Of a stretch of DNA of 39,879 bases, positions 18,133 through 25,529 are shown piece by piece. A program made the position numbers and the translations under genes. Source of the DNA: an uncultured Marixanthomonas sp. (GTDB lineage: Bacteria; Bacteroidota; Bacteroidia; Flavobacteriales; Flavobacteriaceae); the NCBI GenBank assembly GCA_913057965.1, contig CAJXPE010000002.1, forward strand, positions 1-39,879, written 5' to 3'. The notes below the pieces were generated by a model. The model was not told where the DNA came from. It saw nothing but the letters and a program-made list of their open reading frames with translations, and searched no databases. Each line of letters begins with the position of its first letter. The first letter of the stretch is position 1.

Positions 18133-19443
18133 TCAACTAAGTTTTGAAACAAACTGCTTTAATTTCCCACTTTGGCTACGTTTTAATGTTTTCACTCGTT
18201 TGTAAGTAATGTTGAGAGTGCTTTCAACGTATTTTGAGAGTGCTTTCTCGATGTTTTTAAGATTATCTGTGGTTAGTGCTTTCTCTGCAACATATACAAT
18301 TGTAAACGCATCTAAAGCAGTTTGTTCTATTACAAATTCTTTTACATTTCCATCTTCTTCAATTACGCTTTTTGTTACGTAATAAAAGGTATGACCAGGA
18401 ACTGTTTTTCCATCTTTTAAAATGGCATTATCGTTAGACCGCCCTATTAATCGCTTTAAAACAGGCTTTTTAGCAGTGGCATTTTCATCTAAAACTCCAA
18501 CGTCACCCACATCATACCGTATAAATGGATGGGCCTTGTTGTAAAGTGAGGTAACGACAATACGACCGCTTTCCCCCTTTTTAACAGGTTGGTTGCTTTC
18601 ATCTACAATTTCAATAAAAAGGGTTTCATTGTTTGCTTGAAATTCCCCGTCAGTATTGGTAAAAGCCAATAAATCAAGTTCGCTAGCACCATATTCGTTT
18701 ACAACTGGAACACCAAATTGTTTTTCTAACAATTTTTTATCGCTATCATACAGCATTTCGCTGGTAACAATACACGTTTTTAAGGTAGGGCAAATCGATT
18801 TTAATAGTACGTTTTTTTTCTGAAGGTATTTGGCGAATAAAACAATAGAACTTGTATGACCATTGATGTAATCAAACTTTTTTCTTCGGAAAACATTTAA
18901 AAATTCTTCCAGTTTTTCGTCGGAAAGATCAAAAATCGGAAACCGGTACCGGTTGCTCAACCTATCTTTTAACCGCTCTTTTTGATAGCCTTTTAAATCT
19001 AATGGGATACCATAAAAACGGGCTTGGAAAGAAGAGTCAAGATCAATTCCGTGCCAACCAAAACGATTTATAATTACGGCCCATGTCATGGCATGGCAAA
19101 ATTTGTCCTTTGCAAAAAACAACGGTGTTCCGCTAGAACCAGAGGTGTAACTGGTATAACTATTATGCTTTGAAAAACCGTGAGAAAGCCTTTTTTTTAT
19201 GGGAATTTGTATATCACTTTTCGTTAAAATGGGGATATCTTCCCATTTTTTAATAGCAGTATCGCCAATAAAAGATTGATAAAATGAATTTTCCCGCATA
19301 TGATAATCAAACATCTTTTGCCGGCTGTCTTTTACATAGGTTTCGTAGTCGGTTTCTGAAATCTGCTGAATCTCTCGTAACCGTTTTTTTGCTTCCCGAA
19401 TAGGAAACCCCTTTAACCGTAATGTAGTTTCAAATAAATTCAA
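18133..19443 (-). CDS. CapK/PaaK-like adenylate-forming ligase (phenylacetate-CoA ligase family)
   Basis: The 436-residue protein is related to phenylacetate-CoA ligase and to CapK proteins of capsule clusters. The ATP-binding loop is SYTSYTSGSSGTP at about 95-107. VVNEYGASELD (about 250) and RYDVGD followed by RLIGRSNDNAILKDG match the later adenylation motifs. A C-terminal lid domain ends in TLKRSQSGKLKQFVSKLS, where a lysine near the end is expected to be catalytic. Such proteins activate a carboxylic acid as its AMP ester, then pass it to CoA or another acceptor. In polysaccharide loci the substrate is unknown. The start is TTG at 19443, supported by the family-like N-terminus. It lies 71 bp upstream of wecB in the same direction. 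Confidence 0.8.
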   Translation of the reverse strand: MNLFETTLRLKGFPIREAKKRLREIQQISETDYETYVKDSRQKMFDYHMRENSFYQSFIGDTAIKKWEDIPILTKSDIQIPIKKRLSHGFSKHNSYTSYTSGSSGTPLFFAKDKFCHAMTWAVIINRFGWHGIDLDSSFQARFYGIPLDLKGYQKERLKDRLSNRYRFPIFDLSDEKLEEFLNVFRRKKFDYINGHTSSIVLFAKYLQKKNVLLKSICPTLKTCIVTSEMLYDSDKKLLEKQFGVPVVNEYGASELDLLAFTNTDGEFQANNETLFIEIVDESNQPVKKGESGRIVVTSLYNKAHPFIRYDVGDVGVLDENATAKKPVLKRLIGRSNDNAILKDGKTVPGHTFYYVTKSVIEEDGNVKEFVIEQTALDAFTIVYVAEKALTTDNLKNIEKALSKYVESTLNITYKRVKTLKRSQSGKLKQFVSKLS

Positions 19444-19476
19444 CCTAAAAAATTAGGGCTTCAAGTTACAAACAAT

Positions 19477-19484
19477 TATTTTTG
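19477..19484 (+). promoter_or_regulatory. candidate -7 element for purD
   Basis: TATTTTTG matches TAnnTTTG and lies 21 bp before the purD ATG at 19506. This gives a leader of roughly 15 bases, as is common in flavobacteria. No perfect TTG lies at the -33 distance. It is in the 62 bp gap shared with the divergent CapK-like gene. Confidence 0.5.
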
Positions 19485-19505
19485 AAGTCGAAAAAATTCC
19501 TTCCT

Positions 19506-20777
19506 ATGAACATCTTAATATTAGGCTCTGGTGGCCGCGAACATACATTTGCATATCAAATTGCAAAAAGTGAATTATGTGACTCATTATTTGTAGCACC
19601 CGGAAATGCCGGTACCGAATCCATCGCTACCAATCTAGCTCTTAAAGTAACCGACTTTAAAGCTATTGAAGCCGCTGTTGTAAAACACGAAATAAAGATG
19701 GTGATTGTAGGACCAGAAGATCCTTTGGTGCAAGGAATAGCCGACTATTTCTCTTCTTCAGAAACATTAAAAAACGTTATGCTTATTGGCCCTTCAGAAA
19801 GAGGTGCTTTATTGGAAGGAAGTAAAGAACGCGCCAAAGAGTTTATGGCGATGCACAATATCCCAACCGCAGCGTATGAAAGTTTCACCAAAGAATCATT
19901 GGAAGCAGGAAAAGCATTTCTGGAAACACTGCAACCACCTTATGTGTTAAAAGCTGATGGACTAGCCGCCGGAAAAGGCGTTTTAATATTAGAAGATATT
20001 GAAGAAGCAAAAGCTGAACTCGAAAGTATGCTAGGTGGAAAATTCGGTGATGCGAGTAATACTGTTGTTATTGAAGAGTTTTTAGATGGAATAGAATTAA
20101 GTGTTTTTGTATTAACAGATGGTAAAAACTACAAAATATTACCAACCGCAAAAGACTACAAACGTATTGGTGAAGGGGACACAGGTTTAAATACAGGTGG
20201 AATGGGCGCCATTTCCCCAGTTCCATTTGTAGATAAAACGTTGATGGAAAAAATTGAAGACCGAATTGTAAAACCGACGGTGGAAGGCCTTCAGAAAGAA
20301 GAGATTGATTATAAAGGATTTGTTTTTATAGGATTGATTAAGGTGAATAACGAACCCTATGTAATAGAATACAATGTGCGAATGGGCGATCCAGAAACCG
20401 AAGTCGTGCTACCAAGAATTAAAACCGATTTAGGGAAATTATTGCAAGCAACTTTTCAGCAAAAATTAAATACGATAGATTTAGAAATAGACAATCGTGC
20501 CGCTACGACGGTCATGTTGGTTTCGGGTGGGTATCCTGAAGGGTATGAAAAAGGAAAAGAAATTAAAGGTGTTGAATCGATTGAAGGTTCCATTGTTTTT
20601 CATGCAGGAACGACAACAAAAGAAGGAAAATTGGTTACGAATGGCGGAAGAGTAATGGCCGTTACTTCATTAGATGAAGATTACAAAAAAGCACTAAAAA
20701 AATCCTACCAAAACATAGAAAAACTATCTTTTGACAGGATGGAATACCGTACCGATATAGGGTTTGACTTAGTCTAA
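19506..20777 (+). CDS. purD: phosphoribosylamine--glycine ligase (GAR synthetase)
   Basis: This is the second enzyme of purine synthesis. It joins phosphoribosylamine and glycine with ATP. The N-terminus MNILILGSGGREH, then GPEDPL, PSERGALLEGSK, LKADGLAAGKGV, a GGMGAISPVP segment and EYNVRMGDPETE are all characteristic of PurD and its ATP-grasp domain. I use the ATG at 19506 (423 residues, close to the usual length) and not the in-frame TTG at 19482, which would put eight extra residues before the Rossmann start. It is divergent from the CapK-like gene, and its stop overlaps the convergent DUF6341 gene by 9 bp. Confidence 0.95.
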   Translation: MNILILGSGGREHTFAYQIAKSELCDSLFVAPGNAGTESIATNLALKVTDFKAIEAAVVKHEIKMVIVGPEDPLVQGIADYFSSSETLKNVMLIGPSERGALLEGSKERAKEFMAMHNIPTAAYESFTKESLEAGKAFLETLQPPYVLKADGLAAGKGVLILEDIEEAKAELESMLGGKFGDASNTVVIEEFLDGIELSVFVLTDGKNYKILPTAKDYKRIGEGDTGLNTGGMGAISPVPFVDKTLMEKIEDRIVKPTVEGLQKEEIDYKGFVFIGLIKVNNEPYVIEYNVRMGDPETEVVLPRIKTDLGKLLQATFQQKLNTIDLEIDNRAATTVMLVSGGYPEGYEKGKEIKGVESIEGSIVFHAGTTTKEGKLVTNGGRVMAVTSLDEDYKKALKKSYQNIEKLSFDRMEYRTDIGFDLV

Positions 20778-21002
20778 GTTCCCTTCTTCGTATGTATATG
20801 TGTTTTCGGTACTTTCGTCAAATTGTTTTAATTGCAACATCCAATAAACAAAAGCGACTGTCCCTATGATAATGAATATCCATGAGAATATATTTGCTAA
20901 CCACCAGCTGTCTAATTCTAAGTTACGTAAGGCATCGTAAGGTATAAAAAGTACATTCTCAAATAAATCTTCAATACCGTAAAACAAATCTTTCAATTCC
21001 AT
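20769..21002 (-). CDS. DUF6341 family small membrane protein
   Basis: The 77-residue protein starts MELKDLFYGIEDLF and has one strong hydrophobic segment (about 37-57) followed by an acidic tail. Proteins of this kind sit next to purD in many flavobacteria and are grouped as DUF6341. The function is unknown, and it is easily mislabelled as uracil phosphoribosyltransferase because of that gene's frequent proximity. A longer frame extends to 21137 but runs through the promoter and into the divergent gene, so the ATG at 21002 is preferred. An unusually good promoter lies just upstream. The 3' end overlaps purD tail to tail. Confidence 0.75.
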   Translation of the reverse strand: MELKDLFYGIEDLFENVLFIPYDALRNLELDSWWLANIFSWIFIIIGTVAFVYWMLQLKQFDESTENTYTYEEGNLD

Positions 21003-21020
21003 ATCTGTATATTTATGGTG

Positions 21021-21051
21021 CAAAAATAGAAAATACCCACTATGCTTACAA
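21021..21051 (-). promoter_or_regulatory. Bacteroidota-type promoter for the DUF6341 gene
   Basis: On the minus strand, a TTG (21051-21049) is followed after exactly 20 bp by TATTTTTG (21028-21021). This matches the -33/-7 pair TTG and TAnnTTTG with ideal spacing. Transcription would begin near 21014 and leave a leader of about 12 bases before the ATG at 21002. The -33 box lies inside the start of the divergent DUF6427 gene (ATG at 21042), so the two genes share very little control DNA. Confidence 0.7.
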
Positions 21052-21968
21052 GCTTTTTCGGAAAATCTAAACCAATTAATTTCGTCGTCTTTGGGGCGGT
21101 CATCTTTCTTGGTTATGTTTTTGGTGCGTTGATACAAGTTGACAATGCACTGAATATATCACAACTACTTATAAATTTCTTTTTTATTGGCTGGTCTGTG
21201 TTTGCGGTATTCTTATTAGATTTTATTGTCCGAAAGAATGATCTTACCTATAAAAACACCTTTACAGTATTATTATTTACTTTCTTTTTAATCACGTTGC
21301 CTGTTATTTTTTTAGATCGGAATATACTCTTTGCCAATGTGTTTCTGTTAATGGCTTTTAGAAGGCTAGTCAGTCTTTCTTCAGAAAAAAACAGTGAACG
21401 AAAAATTTTCGATGCTTCCTTATGGATTGCAGTCGCTGCACTCTTCTACTTTTGGAGCCTGCTGTTTTTTGTATTATTATTTTTTTCCATACTTCAAAAA
21501 CCGGAAACCAACCACAAACAACTCATTATTCCTTTTATAGGTTTTGCTACAATATTAATGTTAGCAACCACCTATCATTTACTCATTAACGACTCGTTTG
21601 CTTGGTTAATAGAATGGATAAAACCTGTTGTAAGTTTTGATTTTTCAGCGTATCATTCTATAAAAATTCTCGTTCCTGCTGCTATTATGGCTACATTTTT
21701 AATTTGGTCATTGCCCTTTAGAATTATCAAAATTGCTTCTTTATCAAAAAAGGAAAAACCGAATGCTGTTTTATTACTGATTACTTTGGGAGTTTGTGTT
21801 TTTATAGCCCTTCTTAGCCCTCAAAAAACAGGGGCAGAATTATTTTTTATCATAGCACCCCTGTCGGTGATTGTGGCAAATTATATTGAAAACATTCAAG
21901 AAGCTCGATTTAAGGAAGGATTACTCTGGTTAATTGTTTTGTTGCCAGTTGTATTGTTGTTTATATGA
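21042..21968 (+). CDS. DUF6427 family polytopic membrane protein
   Basis: The 308-residue protein has about ten hydrophobic segments and no large soluble domain. The N-terminus MLTSFFGKSKPINFVVF, the segment FLDRNILFANVFLLMAFRRLVSL in the middle and the short LSPQKTGAELFF loop near the end fit the DUF6427 family. That family is found beside DUF6341 and purD in Flavobacteriaceae. The function is unknown. Overall shape recalls membrane GT-C or polysaccharide proteins, but I see no catalytic motif. It is divergent from DUF6341, and its TGA overlaps the start of the next gene as ATGA, which joins it to the restriction-like pair. Confidence 0.75.
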   Translation: MLTSFFGKSKPINFVVFGAVIFLGYVFGALIQVDNALNISQLLINFFFIGWSVFAVFLLDFIVRKNDLTYKNTFTVLLFTFFLITLPVIFLDRNILFANVFLLMAFRRLVSLSSEKNSERKIFDASLWIAVAALFYFWSLLFFVLLFFSILQKPETNHKQLIIPFIGFATILMLATTYHLLINDSFAWLIEWIKPVVSFDFSAYHSIKILVPAAIMATFLIWSLPFRIIKIASLSKKEKPNAVLLLITLGVCVFIALLSPQKTGAELFFIIAPLSVIVANYIENIQEARFKEGLLWLIVLLPVVLLFI

Positions 21969-22609
21969 AAGCTCTTGACCTAAAAATTTTAGAAACCGAA
22001 TTGCAAAAACGCCTACAGTATCCATATCTCTGGGGCCGCAAGCAAAATGATTTTTGGGATGGCTACACAAACTTTATTTATACCACTCCAACTTGGGAAG
22101 ACCTTATGCCAAAAATGGCTGAGGTTGTTGAAGCATATAACTTGAACAAACGCGACCTATTCAATTACACCATAAACCGCTGGTACAACTTTTGGAGCGC
22201 AACAGCTGTGGAACACATTTTTACAAGCTTGCCCAAAGTGACACCTTCAAAAAACCAAAAAGATCGTTTGGTCGATTTCACAATTCACGGTATTCCGTTT
22301 GACCATAAAACCACTATTTTCCCCAAACAATTTAAAAAATCAATCGATTATGCAAAAAATAATGAAAAAGAACTGATTGCATGGTTGTACGATAATCAAA
22401 GTACCCAACAACGACATCACTTAAAAAACCGGCTGTTTATTGTGGTGTTTGATGAAAAAGGAGAACATTGGAAATTGAAAGCTAATCTTTCATTACTTCA
22501 AATTGAAATAGAAAAATATGTTTCAAATTACAATCCTAACACCCTACATTCCCTTACTTTTGCAGACAATTCAAAAGCGTTAAGCGCAATTATTTGGGTA
22601 ACAAAATGA
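21965..22609 (+). CDS. putative type II restriction endonuclease, PD-(D/E)XK-like
   Basis: The 214-residue soluble protein contains KDRLVDFTIHGIPFDHKTT (about 99-117). The strand-turn-strand pattern with D104, D113 and K115 looks like the PD-(D/E)XK nuclease core, and E83 in an upstream helix could complete the site. No other family is recognised. Its ATG overlaps the DUF6427 stop, and its TGA overlaps the start of an adenine-N6 methyltransferase gene (ATGA at 22606-22609). A small nuclease directly coupled to a solitary methyltransferase is the classic type II restriction-modification layout. The recognition sequence cannot be read from the endonuclease. I rate the nuclease role as likely but unproven. 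Confidence 0.6.
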   Translation: MKALDLKILETELQKRLQYPYLWGRKQNDFWDGYTNFIYTTPTWEDLMPKMAEVVEAYNLNKRDLFNYTINRWYNFWSATAVEHIFTSLPKVTPSKNQKDRLVDFTIHGIPFDHKTTIFPKQFKKSIDYAKNNEKELIAWLYDNQSTQQRHHLKNRLFIVVFDEKGEHWKLKANLSLLQIEIEKYVSNYNPNTLHSLTFADNSKALSAIIWVTK

Positions 22610-23604
22610 ATTACATAGGCTCCAAACACAAACTTTCTTCTTTTATTTTCGATACCGTTACTTCGGTCTGCGGAAACGATTTATCGCAAAATATCTTTTG
22701 CGATCTTTTCGCTGGGACCGGAATTGTAGGCAGGACGTTTAAACCTCATGTAAAACAAGTAATAGCAAATGATGTAGAGTTTTACAGCTATGTGTTAAAT
22801 AGAAACTATATTGGAAATTATACTGAAATAACTTCCGAAAATTTGCTATCTCAATTAAACGATTTAGAAGGAGAAAAAGGGTTTATTTTTAATAATTATT
22901 CTGAAGATGGAGAAGCCGGTCGATTGTATTTTACTTCAGAAAACGGACAAAAAATTGACGCTGCCCGCCAACAAATTGAAACGTGGCAAAAAAATGCAGC
23001 AATTGACGAGAATCAGTATTATTTTTTACTGGCTTCTTTATTAGAAAGTGCCGACAAAGTGGCGAATACCGCTTCGGTGTACGGTGCATTCTTGAAAAAA
23101 ATAAAAACTTCTGCAGCAAAAAAAATAGTGATTTGTCCTGCAACATTTCAGAAAACAGACCATTCGCATCACGTGTTTCAAAAAGACAGTAATATATTAA
23201 TCAAGAAAATTGAAGGCGATATTTTGTATTTAGATCCGCCGTACAATGCCCGTCAATACGGCGCAAACTATCATCTACTCAATACTATTGCAAAAAAGGA
23301 TACCTTTATACCGAAAGGTAAAACGGGTTTACGCACGTACTATAAAAGCGATTATTGTAAAAAAGGCGAAGTGTTGCAATCGTTTACTGAGTTGATTGAA
23401 AATGCACAATTTAAATACATCTTTTTAAGTTACAATAACGAAGGATTAATGAGCCGCGATGAGGTGAAAACTGTAATGAAGCGGTTTGGCAAGTACAGCT
23501 TAGAAACTAAAAAATACCAACGTTTTAAGGCCGATAAAACCGAAAGCAGAAACCATAAAGCAGATGCAACGGTTGAGTATTTGCATATTTTGGAAAAAAA
23601 ATAG
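22606..23604 (+). CDS. D12-class (alpha) DNA adenine-N6 methyltransferase
   Basis: The 332-residue protein begins MNYIGSKHKLSSFIF. The SAM-binding motif DLFAGTGIVG is at 33-42, and the catalytic motif DPPYN is at 210-214. The long stretch between them is the target-recognition domain, an order that defines the alpha group of adenine-N6 methyltransferases. QRFKADKTESR at the end is also family-like. I start it at the ATG at 22606, not the TTG at 22594, because YIGSK is the family N-terminus. From memory the protein resembles the NlaIII/HpyIM group that methylates CATG, but this is a low-certainty hint. It is translationally coupled to the endonuclease-like gene. Confidence 0.88.
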   Translation: MNYIGSKHKLSSFIFDTVTSVCGNDLSQNIFCDLFAGTGIVGRTFKPHVKQVIANDVEFYSYVLNRNYIGNYTEITSENLLSQLNDLEGEKGFIFNNYSEDGEAGRLYFTSENGQKIDAARQQIETWQKNAAIDENQYYFLLASLLESADKVANTASVYGAFLKKIKTSAAKKIVICPATFQKTDHSHHVFQKDSNILIKKIEGDILYLDPPYNARQYGANYHLLNTIAKKDTFIPKGKTGLRTYYKSDYCKKGEVLQSFTELIENAQFKYIFLSYNNEGLMSRDEVKTVMKRFGKYSLETKKYQRFKADKTESRNHKADATVEYLHILEKK

Positions 23605-23655
23605 GGTTTCGATACGATTTCAAAATCCTTTAGATTTTGAAATCACTCAACCACC
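23604..23655 (-). repeat. variable-core hairpin repeat, copy 1
   Basis: Read on the minus strand, the 52 bp element has the end GGTGGTTGAGT, a perfect 12 bp hairpin (arms GATTTCAAAATC at 23616-23627 and its complement at 23633-23644, 5-base loop), and the end GTATCGAAACCC. Copy 2 at 24407-24466 has nearly the same ends in the opposite orientation but an unrelated stem. Its outer base is the last base of the methyltransferase stop codon. It may act as a transcription terminator, but no T-run follows on either strand. Confidence 0.8.
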
Positions 23656-23753
23656 CTTATACATTAATTTTAAAAGATAGTAATAAACAAAATAATAATA
23701 AAAGACCAATTGTAAGACGGTTTAATGGATTTATGAAATGCCTCAGCATTTTG

Positions 23754-23761
23754 TAAATTTG
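23754..23761 (+). promoter_or_regulatory. candidate -7 element for the DUF4254 gene
   Basis: TAAATTTG fits TAnnTTTG exactly. It is 31 bp upstream of the ATG at 23793, giving a leader of about 25 bases. A -33 TTG is not present at the normal distance. It lies in the 188 bp gap after the hairpin repeat and is the best promoter candidate there. The rest of the gap shows nothing else. Confidence 0.5.
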
Positions 23762-23792
23762 TACCGAAACCACCGATTTAAAAATAAAACTT

Positions 23793-24401
23793 ATGTTTAG
23801 CGATAAAGCCAACGGAATATTTCAAGAAGTAATCAATAAGTATCATGAAATTGATACAGTAAATCAACCCTTTACGAATCCATATGATAAAGATTCAGAG
23901 TTAATTGAACATTTATTGTATAGAAAATGTTGGATTGATACCGTACAATGGCATTATGAAGATATTATACGCGACCCGAACATCGATCCTGCTGGAGCGT
24001 TATTGTTAAAGCGTAAAATTGACGCCTCTAATCAAGACCGTACAGATACAGTAGAGTACATTGATAGTTATTTTCTTGAAAAATTTAAGGACGTACAAGT
24101 AAAAGACAATGCTAACATTAATACCGAAAGCCCAGCTTGGGGTATAGACCGTTTGTCTATCTTGGCATTGAAAGTTTACCATATGAACGAAGAGGCCAAT
24201 AGAAAAGATGCTTCTCAAAAACACCAAATGGCCTGTAAAGCAAAGCTGAATGTATTGCTAGAGCAGCGTGTGGATTTAAGTACGGCAATCAATCAATTGT
24301 TGGACGATATTGCCAATGGCGATAAGTATATGAAAGTATACAAACAGATGAAAATGTACAACGACGATGAGTTGAACCCGGTACTTCGAGGTGAAAAATA
24401 A
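23793..24401 (+). CDS. DUF4254 family protein
   Basis: The 202-residue soluble, mostly helical protein contains NPYDKDSELIEHLLYRKCWIDTVQWHYEDIIRDP and later INTESPAWGIDRLSILALKVYHM. Both stretches are characteristic of DUF4254. The family occurs in Bacteroidota beside GT9 glycosyltransferase genes, as here, which suggests a role in lipopolysaccharide core assembly, but no biochemical function is known to me. There is no signal peptide or membrane segment. The gene has its own likely promoter and is enclosed by two inverted copies of a hairpin repeat, at 23604-23655 and 24407-24466. Confidence 0.8.
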   Translation: MFSDKANGIFQEVINKYHEIDTVNQPFTNPYDKDSELIEHLLYRKCWIDTVQWHYEDIIRDPNIDPAGALLLKRKIDASNQDRTDTVEYIDSYFLEKFKDVQVKDNANINTESPAWGIDRLSILALKVYHMNEEANRKDASQKHQMACKAKLNVLLEQRVDLSTAINQLLDDIANGDKYMKVYKQMKMYNDDELNPVLRGEK

Positions 24402-24406
24402 TTTAA

Positions 24407-24466
24407 GGTGGCTGAGTAATTTAATTCCGTGATGGCACATCACGGAATTAAATTATATCGAAGCCC
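24407..24466 (+). repeat. variable-core hairpin repeat, copy 2
   Basis: The 60 bp element has the ends GGTGGCTGAGT (24407-24417) and ATATCGAAGCCC (24455-24466). They enclose a perfect 18 bp hairpin: arms 24417-24434 and 24438-24455, loop GCA. The ends match copy 1 with one transition each plus one more in the joint, while the stems share no sequence. It lies between the DUF4254 gene and the GT9 gene. The very long GC-containing stem should fold strongly in RNA and could limit read-through. Confidence 0.85.
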
Positions 24467-24489
24467 CGGTATCAAATTAAGAGCTTATC

Positions 24490-25521
24490 ATGCCCAAGCC
24501 TTCTCACATTCTTGTAATCCGTCTCTCTGCAATGGGTGATGTAGCGATGACTGTTCCAGTGTTGCAGGTTTTTGCTAAAATGTATCCGGAAGTTAAGTTA
24601 ACCGTTGTTTCAAAAAAACATTTTAAGCCTTTTTTCAAGTCCATTCCAACAGTTGATTTTATTGAGGCAGATGTATATGGAGATCATAAAGGCTTTGGAT
24701 TACTTAAATTGGCTAATGAAGCAAAATCGAAAGGAATAGATGCTGTTGCCGATTTGCACAATGTAATTCGTTCAAAAATAATATCAAATTACCTGCGAGT
24801 ACGAGGCCTACAAACTGCAACGATTGATAAGGGAAGGGAAGAAAAACGACAACTAACCGCTTCAGAAAACAAAAAATTTGCACAACTAAAAACCACACAC
24901 CAACGATACGCCGATGTTTTTGAAAAACTAGGGTTCCCGTTAAAACTTTCCAATCATACGTTTCCTGAAAGACAACCTCTTAATAAAAGATTACACAGTT
25001 TAATTGGGCAGCACACCAAAAAAGCAATTGGGATCGCTCCTTTTGCAGCTCATGACAGTAAAATGTATCCGCTGGAATTAATAAAAAAGGTGATTTCAGA
25101 AATACATAAAACTGAAAAGTTTAAAATATTCCTATTTGGTGGTGGAAAAGAAGAGGAAGAGACCTTAAAAGACATCGCTTCCAATTTTGAAAATGTGGAA
25201 AATGTAGCCGGACAATTGACTTTTGAAGAAGAATTAGCATTGATATCAAACTTAGACGGTATGCTCTCCATGGATAGTGGTAACGGACATCTTGCTGCTA
25301 TGTTTGGTATTCCAGTTATTACACTTTGGGGCGTAACACATCCATTTGCTGGTTTTGTTCCGTTTAATCAGCCAATGGCTAATCAGCTAACAGCGGATAG
25401 AGAACAATACCCATTGATTCCTACTTCTGTTTATGGGAATAAATTTCCGGAAGGGTATAACAACGCGATACAGAGTATTAAACCTGAAAAAGTGGTGAAC
25501 GCAGTTTTAAAAACGTTCTAG
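24490..25521 (+). CDS. GT9 heptosyltransferase-like glycosyltransferase
   Basis: The 343-residue GT-B protein of the ADP-heptose:LPS heptosyltransferase family starts HILVIRLSAMGDVAMTVPVL, the family signature. AVADLHNVIRS in the first domain and SMDSGNGHLAAMFGIPVITLWGVTHPFAGF in the second, which binds the donor, follow at the usual places. It should add a heptose or a related sugar to the inner core of lipopolysaccharide at the cytoplasmic face of the inner membrane. The pairing with DUF4254 upstream is a known flavobacterial arrangement. Its stop lies 3 bp from the stop of the convergent reductase gene. The exact sugar is not certain. Confidence 0.88.
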   Translation: MPKPSHILVIRLSAMGDVAMTVPVLQVFAKMYPEVKLTVVSKKHFKPFFKSIPTVDFIEADVYGDHKGFGLLKLANEAKSKGIDAVADLHNVIRSKIISNYLRVRGLQTATIDKGREEKRQLTASENKKFAQLKTTHQRYADVFEKLGFPLKLSNHTFPERQPLNKRLHSLIGQHTKKAIGIAPFAAHDSKMYPLELIKKVISEIHKTEKFKIFLFGGGKEEEETLKDIASNFENVENVAGQLTFEEELALISNLDGMLSMDSGNGHLAAMFGIPVITLWGVTHPFAGFVPFNQPMANQLTADREQYPLIPTSVYGNKFPEGYNNAIQSIKPEKVVNAVLKTF

Positions 25522-25529
25522 TTTTTAAA
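25506..25529. other. inverted repeat across two convergent stop codons
   Basis: TTTAAAAAC (25506-25514) and GTTTTTAAA (25521-25529) form a perfect 9 bp stem with a 6-base loop. The repeat spans both the GT9 stop and the reductase stop. It could serve as a weak bidirectional terminator. The stem is almost all A-T, so the call is tentative. Confidence 0.35.

Noticed and set aside
20769-21137. Longer 122-codon version of the DUF6341 gene
   Set aside because: The extra N-terminus runs through the promoter and into the divergent DUF6427 gene. The ATG at 21002 gives the family-like protein.
23604-24466. The two hairpin repeats as a composite transposon around DUF4254
   Set aside because: The elements are only 52-60 bp, contain no transposase, and I see no target duplication. 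They are better described as dispersed repeats.
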